A stretch of DNA of 17,813 nucleotides from Oceanospirillaceae bacterium (lineage in GTDB: Bacteria > Pseudomonadota > Gammaproteobacteria > Pseudomonadales > Balneatricaceae): the NCBI GenBank assembly GCA_003523085.1, contig DPHD01000076.1, positions 1 to 17,813 on the forward strand, written 5' to 3'. Shown here one piece after another: positions 1 to 7,663 of the stretch. The position numbers and the translations under genes were made by a program. Every line of letters starts with the position of its first letter. Within the stretch, counting starts at the first letter, position 1. The notes beneath the pieces are model-generated. The model was given only the letters and a program-made list of their open reading frames with translations. It searched no databases and was not told the origin of the DNA.

Positions 1-474
1 TTAGACTTGCATATTCACGATGTAGACTTTATTCGCCATTGCTTGGGTCGCCCTATTGGCACGTTTAGCCGTGGCCACGTGGGGGCGTCTGGTGGCATGG
101 ATCACGTTCACAGTCAGTATATGTTTGACGGTGACCTCAGTGATGTGGTGGTAACAGCTCACGGTGGCTGGTCCATGGCGCCTGGCTACCCGTTTAATAT
201 GAGTTACACAGCCAATTTTGAGAGGGCCACCTTGGTCTACCAATTGGGCGCTAGCGAAAGCCTCAATGTGTATCAGAAGGGTGAAACGAAGGTCGTTAGT
301 TTAACTCCGGGTATGGGTTACGAGCACGAAATTAAACACATGGTTCGATCTGTATTGGCTGGCGACGCCACCGACATGAAAGCCCTGCGTAGCGCGGTAG
401 ATGGCTTGGCCATTGTTGAGGCAGAGGCCCTTAGTATCACTACGGGCCAACTGCAGCAGCCCGTATACGGCTAA
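1..474 (+). CDS. Gfo/Idh/MocA family oxidoreductase, C-terminal part (5' end outside window)
   Basis: The frame is open from base 1 to a TAA at 472-474 and is cut by the window edge; the TTG at base 7 is not taken as a start. The visible part begins with LDLHIHDVDFIRHCLG, the conserved segment of the C-terminal alpha/beta domain of Gfo/Idh/MocA dehydrogenases, where the Asp and His of the HIHDVD motif sit near the substrate. It continues with the usual beta-sheet stretch (GGWSMAPGYPFN, then YTANFERATLVY) and ends in a helical tail. The N-terminal Rossmann NAD(P)-binding domain and its EKP motif lie upstream and are not seen. Such enzymes oxidise or reduce sugars, inositols and related polyols; the substrate cannot be read from this fragment. 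It runs convergently into eda with a single base between the two stop codons. Confidence 0.85.
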   Translation, partial: LDLHIHDVDFIRHCLGRPIGTFSRGHVGASGGMDHVHSQYMFDGDLSDVVVTAHGGWSMAPGYPFNMSYTANFERATLVYQLGASESLNVYQKGETKVVSLTPGMGYEHEIKHMVRSVLAGDATDMKALRSAVDGLAIVEAEALSITTGQLQQPVYG

Positions 475-475
475 T

Positions 476-1141
476 TTAAGGCTGGCCTAGCTGTACAGCA
501 GAGCTTGCCAAAGCTTGTATGGCAGGCCAGTCTTTGTTGTTCACTAAGTCTGTGGGCGTGAGCCAGGTTCCACCCACACACATGACGTTGTTTAAGGCCA
601 AGTAATCGGCAGCGTTGTTGGGTTTAACGCCCCCAGTAGGGCAGAATTTGAGCTCTGATAACGGGCCCGCAAAAGCCTTTAACGCATCCACTCCCCCCAC
701 TACTGCTGCTGGAAATAACTTAAACCGGCGATAGCCTAGGCCCATGGCTTGCATGGCTTCGCTGACACTAGCGACTCCCGGTAGCAAGGGTGCTGTAGAC
801 TGGCTGCCGAATTGTAATAATTCTGCGGTGCTGCCCGGGCTCACGATGAAGTCGGCGCCGGCATCAACACAGGCCTGATATTGGGCTGGGTTGAGTACTG
901 TTCCCGCGCCAATGATGGCTTGCGGTAAGGCCTGCTTGAGTTGTTTTATGGCGGTTAAACCATAGTCACTGCGTAAGGTGATTTCTAATACCCTTAAACC
1001 GCCGTTAACCAAAGCGCTGGCAATACCGATGGCTTGTTCGGCATCGTCCAAGGTTAATACGGGGATCACCGGTGCGGTGGCGCAAATTTGGTCAAGGCGC
1101 CGAGTGTTGATGTCTATTTGAGTATTTTGTAAAGATGTCAT
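476..1141 (-). CDS. eda: KDPG/KHG aldolase (2-dehydro-3-deoxy-phosphogluconate aldolase)
   Basis: 221 residues, normal for the family. It splits 2-keto-3-deoxy-6-phosphogluconate into pyruvate and glyceraldehyde-3-phosphate in the Entner-Doudoroff pathway, in the cytosol. Visible marks: VLEITLRS (residues 51-58) with the catalytic Glu53; GAGTVLNP (78-85); the Schiff-base Lys141 in RFKLFPA; and the phosphate-binding CPTGGV (167-172). It is the last gene of zwf-pgl-eda: its ATG follows the pgl TAA with no base between, so translation is probably coupled. No dedicated ribosome binding site is obvious. The usual partner edd is not in the window, which is also the case in several zwf-pgl-eda operons of Pseudomonas type. 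Confidence 0.97.
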   Translation of the reverse strand: MTSLQNTQIDINTRRLDQICATAPVIPVLTLDDAEQAIGIASALVNGGLRVLEITLRSDYGLTAIKQLKQALPQAIIGAGTVLNPAQYQACVDAGADFIVSPGSTAELLQFGSQSTAPLLPGVASVSEAMQAMGLGYRRFKLFPAAVVGGVDALKAFAGPLSELKFCPTGGVKPNNAADYLALNNVMCVGGTWLTPTDLVNNKDWPAIQALASSAVQLGQP

Positions 1142-1855
1142 TTAAGGGCACCAGTGGATATTAAGAGGTTGTTGAATGAAGGCATAGATGGGCATTTTGT
1201 TACCATCTTGTAGGGCAGTGGCTTGTTCTAACACCTGTAGTTTTGCTGCACCTTCGATATGTAAATGGATATGTCGCGCCTGCATTAGTGCGTGGGCGGA
1301 TAAACTCATGCGTTGAGTTGGGTCTACCGGCGCTTGGGTAGCGATACATAAGTCTTGGGTGGATAAGGCTTGCGTCAGGGCTGGGCACAAAGGAAATAAT
1401 GAGGCGGTATGGCCGTCGTCACCCATGCCCAGCACGAGCACGTCAAGGGGCCAGGGCATGTGTTGCAGTTGTTGCTGGCAATGGGCTTGCCCTAATGCTG
1501 CGCTGCCTGCTTGATTGTATAGCGGGTAGAAAGTCGCCGCTTCAGCATTGTTTTTTAGCAGCCAAGTTTTCACCAAGGCTGCATTGCTGGCGCTGTGTTG
1601 CTCGTCTACCCAGCGTTCGTCAGCCAGGGTCACGTCTATTCGGTGCCAGTCCAGTGTTTGCTGGCTGAGTTGTTGCAGCATGGCGGTGGGTGTGCGGCCG
1701 CCAGAAACCGCTAGGCTGGCTCTGGGTCTAGATGCAAGGGCGCTGCGCAGCTGTGCCGCCACGCACGAGGCCAGGGAGGCTGCCAATTGGTCATGGTTGC
1801 TGGCGGCGAACCAATGATTGTGCGGGGCTAAGGTGGTGGGTTTAGGCTGTGTCAT
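1142..1855 (-). CDS. pgl: 6-phosphogluconolactonase
   Basis: Hydrolyses 6-phosphoglucono-delta-lactone, the product of Zwf, to 6-phosphogluconate. Motifs (numbered from the longest start at 1882): SGGRTP (60-65), LADERW (86-91) and GMGDDGHTASLFP (152-164) with the catalytic His, all typical of the DevB/NagB-like sugar-phosphate fold. Three in-frame ATGs are possible: 1882, 1867 and 1855. The one at 1855 is chosen because it leaves about 50 residues before SGGRTP, as I recall for relatives, has a GAG 7 bases upstream, and overlaps zwf least (14 bases). The alternatives only add 4 or 9 residues. It sits between zwf and eda in one operon. Confidence 0.95.
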   Translation of the reverse strand: MTQPKPTTLAPHNHWFAASNHDQLAASLASCVAAQLRSALASRPRASLAVSGGRTPTAMLQQLSQQTLDWHRIDVTLADERWVDEQHSASNAALVKTWLLKNNAEAATFYPLYNQAGSAALGQAHCQQQLQHMPWPLDVLVLGMGDDGHTASLFPLCPALTQALSTQDLCIATQAPVDPTQRMSLSAHALMQARHIHLHIEGAAKLQVLEQATALQDGNKMPIYAFIQQPLNIHWCP

Positions 1856-3362
1856 TGCAGTACTCATACCAATTATGGCCATAGGCTTCGATCATGTCGC
1901 ATGCCCGTGTTGGGCCGTTGCTGCCCGCGCTATAGGGATCTAAAGTCACGCCTTGTGTTTGCCATGCTTGCCTAATTTGATCACACCATTGCCATGCTAA
2001 CTCGACCTCGTCACGCCTAACAAACAGGCTTTGGTTGCCTTTTAAGGCTTCAAGCAATAAGCGTTCATACGCATCGGGGATACGGGCTTTCGATTGAGTT
2101 TGGGCAAAGTCCAAATGTAATGGATCGCGTCGTAACTGCATGCTTTTGTCGATGCCCTGTTCTTTGGTGAGCACCTGTAGCGAAATACTTTCGTAGGGCT
2201 GTAAACGAATCACCAGTTTGTTTTGCGCAATAGCAGCCTGCTGTTGGTCAAAGATAAAGTGGCTATTGGGTTTGTAATGAATGATGATTTCGGTGACTTT
2301 TTCCGCCATCCGCTTGCCAGTGCGTAGGTAAAATGGGGTGCCGGTCCAGCGCCAATTGGCAATTTCTGCACGTAGGGCGATAAAGGTTTCGGTGTTGCTG
2401 CTAGTGTTGGCATCGGCTTCATTCAGATAGCCTGGCGCCGCTTGGGTTTGATGTTGGCCATCGGCGTACTGGCCCAGCACAAGGTGCTGGTCGACTTCCT
2501 GTTTAGGTATAGGTTTTAAGGCCCGTAATACTTTTACCTTTTCATCACGAATACTATTGGCGTTGAGTTGTGATGGTGGGTCCATAGCCACCATGCATAG
2601 CAGTTGCAAGAGGTGGTTTTGCACCATGTCGCGCATTTGTCCGGCTTGGTCAAAGTAACCCCAGCGGCCTTCGATACCCACGTCTTCGGCCACACTTATT
2701 TCAACATAAGCAATGTGCTGATGATTCCACTGGCTTTCAAATAGTGGGTTGGCAAAACGTAAGGCGATGAGGTTTTGAACGGTTTCTTTGCCTAGGTAAT
2801 GGTCGATACGGAAAATCTGGTGTTCATCAAAATACTGGCCTAGCTTGTCGTTAATAACGACGGAGGAGGCTAGGTCATGGCCGATGGGTTTCTCCACCAC
2901 AATGCGGCATTGGTTGGTGATGGCGCCGGCGCTGTGTAAGTGGTCGCATATTTGCCCATAGAGCCCAGGTGGTGTGGCTAGATAAAAGCTCACCAAGGGA
3001 TGCCAGTTTGTTAGCTCTTGCGCTAAGGTTTGGTAGTCACTTGCTTGGGTTAGGTCCATCTGGCAATAGCTAAGACGCTGCAGAAACCGGCTAAGGGTAG
3101 CCTTATCTAATTGATCTTCACCTACGTATTGGGTTAACGTTTGGGCAATACGTTGCCGTAGTTCTTGGTCGTTTAGTGTCGTGCGAGCCACTGCCATAAT
3201 GGTGAGTTCGTCACTCAGCAGCTGAGCGGCTTCTAGCTGGTACAGGGCGGGCATTAGTTTACGTAGCGACAAATCACCCAGTGCGCCAAATAGAACTAAG
3301 CTGTGGCTTAAGGTATGCTTGCCTAACGTTTGGTGGGGCGTTGTGGGCTGGGTGTCTGACAT
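1842..3362 (-). CDS. zwf: Glucose-6-phosphate 1-dehydrogenase
   Basis: 506 residues, full length. Oxidises glucose-6-phosphate to 6-phosphogluconolactone with NAD(P)+, the entry to the oxidative pentose-phosphate and Entner-Doudoroff routes. The N-terminal dinucleotide-binding loop is seen as FGALGDLSLRKL (25-36); VEKPIG (156-161) is the cofactor/substrate strand; RIDHYLGKE (185-193) is the signature active-site segment with the catalytic His pair region. The loop reads GALGDL where many homologues have GATGDL or GASGDL, a mild change. The ATG at 3362 is preceded by AGG at a suitable distance. First gene of zwf-pgl-eda; it diverges from hexR, and its likely promoter overlaps a palindrome at 3389-3404. 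Confidence 0.98.
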   Translation of the reverse strand: MSDTQPTTPHQTLGKHTLSHSLVLFGALGDLSLRKLMPALYQLEAAQLLSDELTIMAVARTTLNDQELRQRIAQTLTQYVGEDQLDKATLSRFLQRLSYCQMDLTQASDYQTLAQELTNWHPLVSFYLATPPGLYGQICDHLHSAGAITNQCRIVVEKPIGHDLASSVVINDKLGQYFDEHQIFRIDHYLGKETVQNLIALRFANPLFESQWNHQHIAYVEISVAEDVGIEGRWGYFDQAGQMRDMVQNHLLQLLCMVAMDPPSQLNANSIRDEKVKVLRALKPIPKQEVDQHLVLGQYADGQHQTQAAPGYLNEADANTSSNTETFIALRAEIANWRWTGTPFYLRTGKRMAEKVTEIIIHYKPNSHFIFDQQQAAIAQNKLVIRLQPYESISLQVLTKEQGIDKSMQLRRDPLHLDFAQTQSKARIPDAYERLLLEALKGNQSLFVRRDEVELAWQWCDQIRQAWQTQGVTLDPYSAGSNGPTRACDMIEAYGHNWYEYCNDTA

Positions 3363-3388
3363 GGAAAACCTAGTTCGTTGCTGCTAAT

Positions 3389-3424
3389 GAGGTAATAATA
3401 CCTCTAAAACTACACAAAAGTCAC
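3389..3424 (-). promoter_or_regulatory. Candidate zwf promoter with overlapping operator palindrome
   Basis: On the minus strand a -35-like GTGACT (3419-3424) lies 18 bases from a -10-like TATTAT (3395-3400, five of six consensus bases). The -10 lies inside the inverted repeat GAGGTAATAATACCTC (3389-3404; 6-base arms, 4-base centre). A repressor bound there would cover the -10 of zwf-pgl-eda. HexR, encoded next door, is the obvious candidate, but the palindrome is not a clean match to the TGTAAT-type HexR sites reported in gammaproteobacteria, so the assignment is an inference. Confidence 0.4.
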
Positions 3425-3438
3425 CAATAAAGACAAAA

Positions 3439-3454
3439 TGTTGGTAATATTACA
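3439..3454. promoter_or_regulatory. Second palindrome in the hexR-zwf control region, candidate HexR site
   Basis: TGTTGGTAATATTACA contains a perfect 10-base palindrome, GTAATATTAC (3444-3453), inside a looser TGT-N10-ACA frame. It sits 34 bases upstream of the hexR start and resembles the TGTAAT...ATTACA layout of known HexR operators better than the 3389 palindrome does, but with altered spacing. Probable role: HexR autoregulation, possibly also zwf control. Confidence 0.4.
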
Positions 3455-3487
3455 TATATTATGCAGCTTTATTAAAGAATACTATCT

Positions 3488-4357
3488 ATGACTTCCAATA
3501 ATAACTTGCTTCAGCAACTAGTGCAGCAGCAAGAGCAACTTAACCGCTCAGAACGCAAAGTGGCGCAAGTGATTGTGGCCGACCCGCGGGCGGCTACGCG
3601 TATGAGTATAGCGGCCTTGGCGGGCTTGGCGCAGGTGAGTGAGCCAACGGTTAACCGTATGTGCCGTAGTTTTGGGCTTAAAGGCTATCCGGATTTTAAG
3701 TTAGAGCTGGCGCAAAGTATGGCTAGCGGTACGCCCTATGTGAGCCAGAACGTCGACCAAAATGACTCGGTAAAACAGTATACAGACAAAATATTTACTA
3801 GCACTATGGCCAGTTTAGATGTCGCCCGGCAGCAAGTGGATAGTAAATCCATTGAGCGTGCCGTGGACTACTTAAGCCAGGCCCAGCAAATCATTTTTTG
3901 TGGCATGGGGGCCTCTGGTGCCGTAGCCCAAGATGCGTTACATAAGTTCTTTCGTTTTAACATTCCGGTGGTTGCCCACAACGATTCATTAATGATGCGC
4001 ATGACGGCATCTGCCTGTAAGCGCGGAGATGTGCTGGTGCTGTTATCCTTCACTGGTCGTACGCTTGAAATGGTGGAAGTTGCCCGCATCGGCCGCGCCG
4101 CAGGTGCTGTGATTATTGCCATTACCGCGGCTGATTCACCGTTAGCTGCAGAAGCCAGTTTAGTGCTTAAAGTGCAAGCGCCAGAAGACACGGATGTGTA
4201 TATGCCCATGCAATCTCGTTTAGTTCAACTCACCTTAGTGGATGTGCTGGCCACGGGAGTGATATTGCGTCGTGGTGAAGACTTTCATAGCCATTTAAAA
4301 ACCATTAAGCAGAGCCTTGCGGGAACTCGCCTTGCCCTGGTCGAGGACAGTGTATGA
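3488..4357 (+). CDS. hexR: HexR-type transcriptional regulator (RpiR/MurR family, HTH + SIS)
   Basis: 289 residues. An N-terminal HTH_6 domain (about 1-77) shows SERKVAQVIVADP and the recognition region VSEPTVNRMCRSFGLKGYPDF (50-70, read as two adjoining helices). A linker is followed by a C-terminal SIS sugar-phosphate-binding domain (about 120-255) with GMGASG (139-144) and SFTGRT (187-192). HexR of pseudomonads represses zwf and Entner-Doudoroff genes and is released by KDPG; divergence from zwf-pgl-eda supports the same role here. No strong Shine-Dalgarno sequence precedes the ATG. Its TGA overlaps the next start as ATGA. Confidence 0.95.
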   Translation: MTSNNNLLQQLVQQQEQLNRSERKVAQVIVADPRAATRMSIAALAGLAQVSEPTVNRMCRSFGLKGYPDFKLELAQSMASGTPYVSQNVDQNDSVKQYTDKIFTSTMASLDVARQQVDSKSIERAVDYLSQAQQIIFCGMGASGAVAQDALHKFFRFNIPVVAHNDSLMMRMTASACKRGDVLVLLSFTGRTLEMVEVARIGRAAGAVIIAITAADSPLAAEASLVLKVQAPEDTDVYMPMQSRLVQLTLVDVLATGVILRRGEDFHSHLKTIKQSLAGTRLALVEDSV

Positions 4358-4554
4358 CAAACCACATGAAACTGATAAAACTAACTGCAGTTATGCTTAT
4401 GGCCACCGCTTTAAGTGGTTGTTTTTTAACTAAAGTGGTTACCGTGCCCATGCGGGTGGTGGGGGCCGTGGTTTCGGTCGTGCCGGTGGTCGGCAATGCC
4501 CTAGATGAGAGTATAGAGACTGTGGCTGACGCAGTGGACGATATACCGCTTTAG
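4354..4554 (+). CDS. Small lipoprotein of unknown function
   Basis: 66 residues. The N-terminus is a lipoprotein signal: MKLIKLTAVMLMATALSGC, with lipobox LSGC and lipidated Cys23, leaving a 44-residue mature peptide. That peptide is rich in Val/Gly in its first half (VVGAVVSVVPVVG), ends in an acidic stretch (ETVADAVDDIPL), and has no domain I can name. The start at 4354 overlaps the hexR stop (ATGA) and has GAGGA six bases upstream; a second ATG at 4366 would give a shorter signal peptide. Residue +2 after Cys is Phe, not Asp, so outer-membrane sorting is likely. Co-transcription with hexR is probable; the function is unknown. Confidence 0.8.
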   Translation: MTNHMKLIKLTAVMLMATALSGCFLTKVVTVPMRVVGAVVSVVPVVGNALDESIETVADAVDDIPL

Positions 4555-4571
4555 TTTTGTTGGCGCATAAA

Positions 4572-4603
4572 AAAACCGCAGCTAGCGTGGCTAGTGCGGT
4601 TTT
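4572..4603. terminator. Bidirectional intrinsic terminator
   Basis: AAAACCGCA, one bulged G, then CTAGC, a GTG loop, GCTAG and TGCGGTTTT form a 14-base-pair hairpin. It has an A run on the left (4569-4575) and a T run on the right, so it can stop transcription from hexR-lipoprotein (plus) and from the DUF3461 gene (minus). It is the only clear intrinsic terminator seen in the window. Confidence 0.85.
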
Positions 4604-4626
4604 CATAATGCTTAGGTTGGAGAAGC

Positions 4627-5010
4627 TTATAGCTGCTCTAACTTGGCGCGAATTTCAGCTAACTTTTCAGTCATGATGCGCTCTAAGTGTACAAGATCTT
4701 GCTCGATAGTTTCTTTGCTATCAATCGCTTTCTTTTCTTCGCGAGCTAGTTTGTTTAGCTCAGTTAGGGCGCGTAACAAGAAAGGTGAAATCTCGCTCAC
4801 TTCTTGCCATTGTTGGCGGCCAGAATCGACCATCACAGTACGAGTAGCACGACCAAAGCGGAACTTTTTGCTGCGTGGTAAGAAAGAGCCTTTTTCGCGC
4901 TTGTAGTAGATTTTGAGGATGTCAAAATCGCCTTCTTGGCGCAAGGTGTATTTGTTGATAGCTTCGAAGCTAGTGATACCCATTTCAGTTAGGGTGGGAT
5001 GCTGAGACAT
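4627..5010 (-). CDS. DUF3461 family protein
   Basis: 127 residues from the chosen start. The N-terminus MSQHPTLTEMGI followed by a YTLRQEGDFDILKIYY segment is the recognisable DUF3461 opening. The middle is basic (KREKGSFLPRSKKFRFGR), and residues from about 75 to the end are strongly helical with heptad-like Leu/Ile spacing, suggesting a coiled coil. The function is not known to me; a role with nucleic acid would be a guess from the basic patch. The longer start at 5058 is rejected: GGAG lies seven bases before the ATG at 5010 but only one or two before the ATG at 5016, and the family begins near this point. Confidence 0.85.
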   Translation of the reverse strand: MSQHPTLTEMGITSFEAINKYTLRQEGDFDILKIYYKREKGSFLPRSKKFRFGRATRTVMVDSGRQQWQEVSEISPFLLRALTELNKLAREEKKAIDSKETIEQDLVHLERIMTEKLAEIRAKLEQL

Positions 5011-5374
5011 AGTCATTCTCCAAGAGAAGTTAAAATTAATTTTTACTATGAAAATCAATGACTCAACAAATTATTGTAAGGTAGGCTCTGGCGGCCCTGC
5101 CTTGCTGGTCTGATGGTGTGCGCAGTGACGAAAGTTGGAACAGCGCGGTCCATCATGGGTGCGGTTTTCAGTGGTCAAAGTATAGCCTAATTTAGTTTAA
5201 AACGTAATCAATTCTGCGGCCATATGTCCGGCATTGATACTATAGGTCGCATTCATTCAACAAATATTCATCCTCTGCTCACCTTGGCTTTTTTTGCGGT
5301 ATACTCAAGGCTAATTTGTCGCATGAGTAGGGCTTGTTTTACTGCCCGCAAGCTCAATAAGGATTTGTCTGTTT
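5011..5374. other. 364-base intergenic region between DUF3461 gene and parC
   Basis: No assignable gene. Two -10-like TATACT hexamers point outward: one on the plus strand at 5300-5305 toward parC, and one on the minus strand at 5179-5184 toward the DUF3461 gene, neither with a strong -35. The minus-strand transcript would carry a leader of about 160 bases containing two short overlapping ORFs (see findings). parC has TAAGGA at 5358-5363, 11-12 bases before its ATG, slightly far. No intrinsic terminator was recognised. Confidence 0.5.
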
Positions 5375-7663
5375 ATGTCTGGTGTCATCCCCATCGATGA
5401 AGGCGTTGAGCGCCTGCCCCTCAAAGAATATACCGAAAAAGCCTATTTAGATTATTCCATGTACGTAATTTTAGACCGTGCCTTGCCGCATATTGGGGAC
5501 GGTCTTAAACCGGTACAGCGGCGTATTGTTTATGCCATGTCGGAATTGGGTTTAAAAACCACCTCTAAGTATAAAAAGTCGGCCCGTACCATTGGTGACG
5601 TGTTGGGTAAGTTCCACCCCCACGGCGACAGTGCCTGTTATGAAGCCATGGTACATATGGCGCAAACCTTCTCTTACCGCTATACCTTGGTGGATGGGCA
5701 AGGTAACTGGGGTTCGGCAGATGACCCTAAATCCTTTGCCGCCATGCGTTATACCGAAGCCAAGCTCACCGCTTATGCCGACGTACTGTTAGGTGAGCTG
5801 GGCCAAGGTACAGTGGATTGGGGTAATAACTTTGACGGCACCCTGCAAGAGCCGTTGGTGCTGCCATCGAGGGTGCCGAACGTGCTGCTCAACGGCGCTA
5901 CGGGTATTGCGGTGGGCATGGCAACCGATATTCCACCCCACAACTTGCGTGAAGTGGTGTCTGCCTGTATTCATTTGTTAGACAACCCATCGGCCACTAC
6001 CGAAGATTTATTGCAATTTGTGCAGGGCCCAGACATGCCCACTACAGCGGAGATCATTAGCCCGCAAAGTGACATGTTGCAGATGTATCAAACCGGCCGT
6101 GGCAGTATTCGAATGCGTGCCGTAGTTGATCATGAAGACGGCGACATTGTTATTAGTGCCTTGCCCTATCAGGTGTCTGGTGCTCGCATTTTAGAACAAA
6201 TTGCCGCCCAAATGCAGGCGAAGAAGTTACCCATGGTGGCGGATTTACGGGACGAGTCGGATCACGAAAAACCCACACGCTTAGTGATTGTGCCGCGCTC
6301 CAACCGTATCGATACCGAACAACTCATGCACCATTTGTTTGCTACTACGGATTTAGAACGCACTTACCGCGTTAACCTCAACCTCATTGGGGTGGACGGT
6401 AAACCACAGGTGAAGGGCCTCAGCCATATTCTTAAGGAATGGCTGGCCTTCCGTATGGACACGGTGACCCGGCGCTTGCAATACCGCTTAGACAAAGTGT
6501 TAGAGCGCTTGCATCTGTTAGAAGGTTTATTGATTGCTTACCTTAATATCGATGAAATCATCGCTATTATTCGCGAGCAAGACAAACCTAAACCGGTGTT
6601 AATGCAGCGTTTTGCTTTGTCTGATCGCCAAGCCGATGCCATTTTAGACTTAAAGTTACGTCACTTGGCTAAGCTAGAAGAACATAAAATTGCCGCCGAG
6701 CAACAAGAGTTAGCCGCAGAACGAGACAAGTTAGAGCTTTTGCTAGGTTCTAAAGCCCGCCTAAAAACCCTCATTAAGCGTGAATTGACCACCGATGCCG
6801 AAGCCTTTGGAGACGATCGTCGTTCGCCTATTGTTGTGCGTCAAGAAGCTAAAGCCTTGTCTGAGCGTGATTTGCTCACCTCAGAACCGGTGACGGTTGT
6901 TTTATCTAAGCAGGGCTGGGTACGTGGCGCTAAGGGCCATGACATAGACCCAGAAAACATGAACTATAAGTCGGGTGATGATTTTTTACTTATGGTATTG
7001 GGCCGCAGCAACCAAAGTGTGGCCTTTCTCGATGAGGGTGGTCGTACCTATGCCTTAGAAGCCCATACTCTGCCGTCTGCGCGAGGTCAGGGCGAACCCT
7101 TGAGTGGTCGCTTTAATGCGCCTAGTGGTGTGCAGTTTGCAGCGGCAGTGTGTGCCAAACCCGATCAACTGTTACTCATGAGCACCGATGCCGGTTATGG
7201 CTTTATTACTACATTTGAAGACCTGCTGAGCAAAAATAAGGCGGGTAAAGCCGCTATGTCGGTACCTAAAGGCGCTAAGGTCATTGCGCCCCAGCATATC
7301 AGCCAGTTAGAGGATACTTGGTTGGTGGCCGTGAGTAATGAGGGCCGGATGTTGGTATTCCCATTACAAGACCTGCCTCAGTTAGCACGTGGTAAAGGCA
7401 ATAAAATTATTAGCATTTCGGCCGCCCGCGTGGCCAGTCGTGATGAGTTCATGGTGTCTTGCGCCTTGGTAACCGAAGCCAATGAATTGTTAGTTCACTC
7501 TGGCAAGCGTTACCTGCGCTTAAAGGCTTCTGACCTGGTGCATTACCGTGGTGAGCGGGGCCGTAGGGGTAACAAGCTGCCCCGTGGATTCCAAAAGGTC
7601 GATAGTCTAGAAGTGGAAGGGGTGGTGCTAAATGCAGCCGAGGAACCCACACCAGACGCTTAA
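5375..7663 (+). CDS. parC: DNA topoisomerase IV subunit A
   Basis: 762 residues, full length. With ParE it decatenates daughter chromosomes by ATP-driven double-strand passage; ParC supplies the cleavage-religation core. Visible: LDYSMYVILDRALPHIGDGLK near the N-terminus (25-45), then the winged-helix region with the catalytic Arg125-Tyr126 in AAMRYTEAKL. In the quinolone-determining region, HPHGDSACYEAMV keeps Ser86 and Glu90 (E. coli Ser80 and Glu84), the susceptible residues. The C-terminal half holds the beta-pinwheel DNA-wrapping domain. It is ParC, not GyrA, by length and by the PLKEYTEKAYLDYSMYVI start; no GyrA box (QRRGGKG) was seen. parE is not in the window. Its TAA overlaps the stop of the following minus-strand gene. 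Confidence 0.98.
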   Translation: MSGVIPIDEGVERLPLKEYTEKAYLDYSMYVILDRALPHIGDGLKPVQRRIVYAMSELGLKTTSKYKKSARTIGDVLGKFHPHGDSACYEAMVHMAQTFSYRYTLVDGQGNWGSADDPKSFAAMRYTEAKLTAYADVLLGELGQGTVDWGNNFDGTLQEPLVLPSRVPNVLLNGATGIAVGMATDIPPHNLREVVSACIHLLDNPSATTEDLLQFVQGPDMPTTAEIISPQSDMLQMYQTGRGSIRMRAVVDHEDGDIVISALPYQVSGARILEQIAAQMQAKKLPMVADLRDESDHEKPTRLVIVPRSNRIDTEQLMHHLFATTDLERTYRVNLNLIGVDGKPQVKGLSHILKEWLAFRMDTVTRRLQYRLDKVLERLHLLEGLLIAYLNIDEIIAIIREQDKPKPVLMQRFALSDRQADAILDLKLRHLAKLEEHKIAAEQQELAAERDKLELLLGSKARLKTLIKRELTTDAEAFGDDRRSPIVVRQEAKALSERDLLTSEPVTVVLSKQGWVRGAKGHDIDPENMNYKSGDDFLLMVLGRSNQSVAFLDEGGRTYALEAHTLPSARGQGEPLSGRFNAPSGVQFAAAVCAKPDQLLLMSTDAGYGFITTFEDLLSKNKAGKAAMSVPKGAKVIAPQHISQLEDTWLVAVSNEGRMLVFPLQDLPQLARGKGNKIISISAARVASRDEFMVSCALVTEANELLVHSGKRYLRLKASDLVHYRGERGRRGNKLPRGFQKVDSLEVEGVVLNAAEEPTPDA

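Noticed and set aside
461..470. Perfect palindrome CCGTATACGG at the end of the oxidoreductase gene.
   Set aside because: Inside coding sequence, no T run, and a 10-base palindrome is expected by chance in a window of this size.
1399..1817. Plus-strand ORFs opposite pgl, and similar antisense frames over efp, rsgA, nudC and hexR.
   Set aside because: Mirror frames of confidently identified genes, with no independent start signals or family resemblance.
5011..5058. N-terminal extension of the DUF3461 protein (MIFIVKINFNFSW...).
   Set aside because: The Shine-Dalgarno GGAG lies inside it, correctly spaced for the ATG at 5010, and the extension does not resemble the family start.
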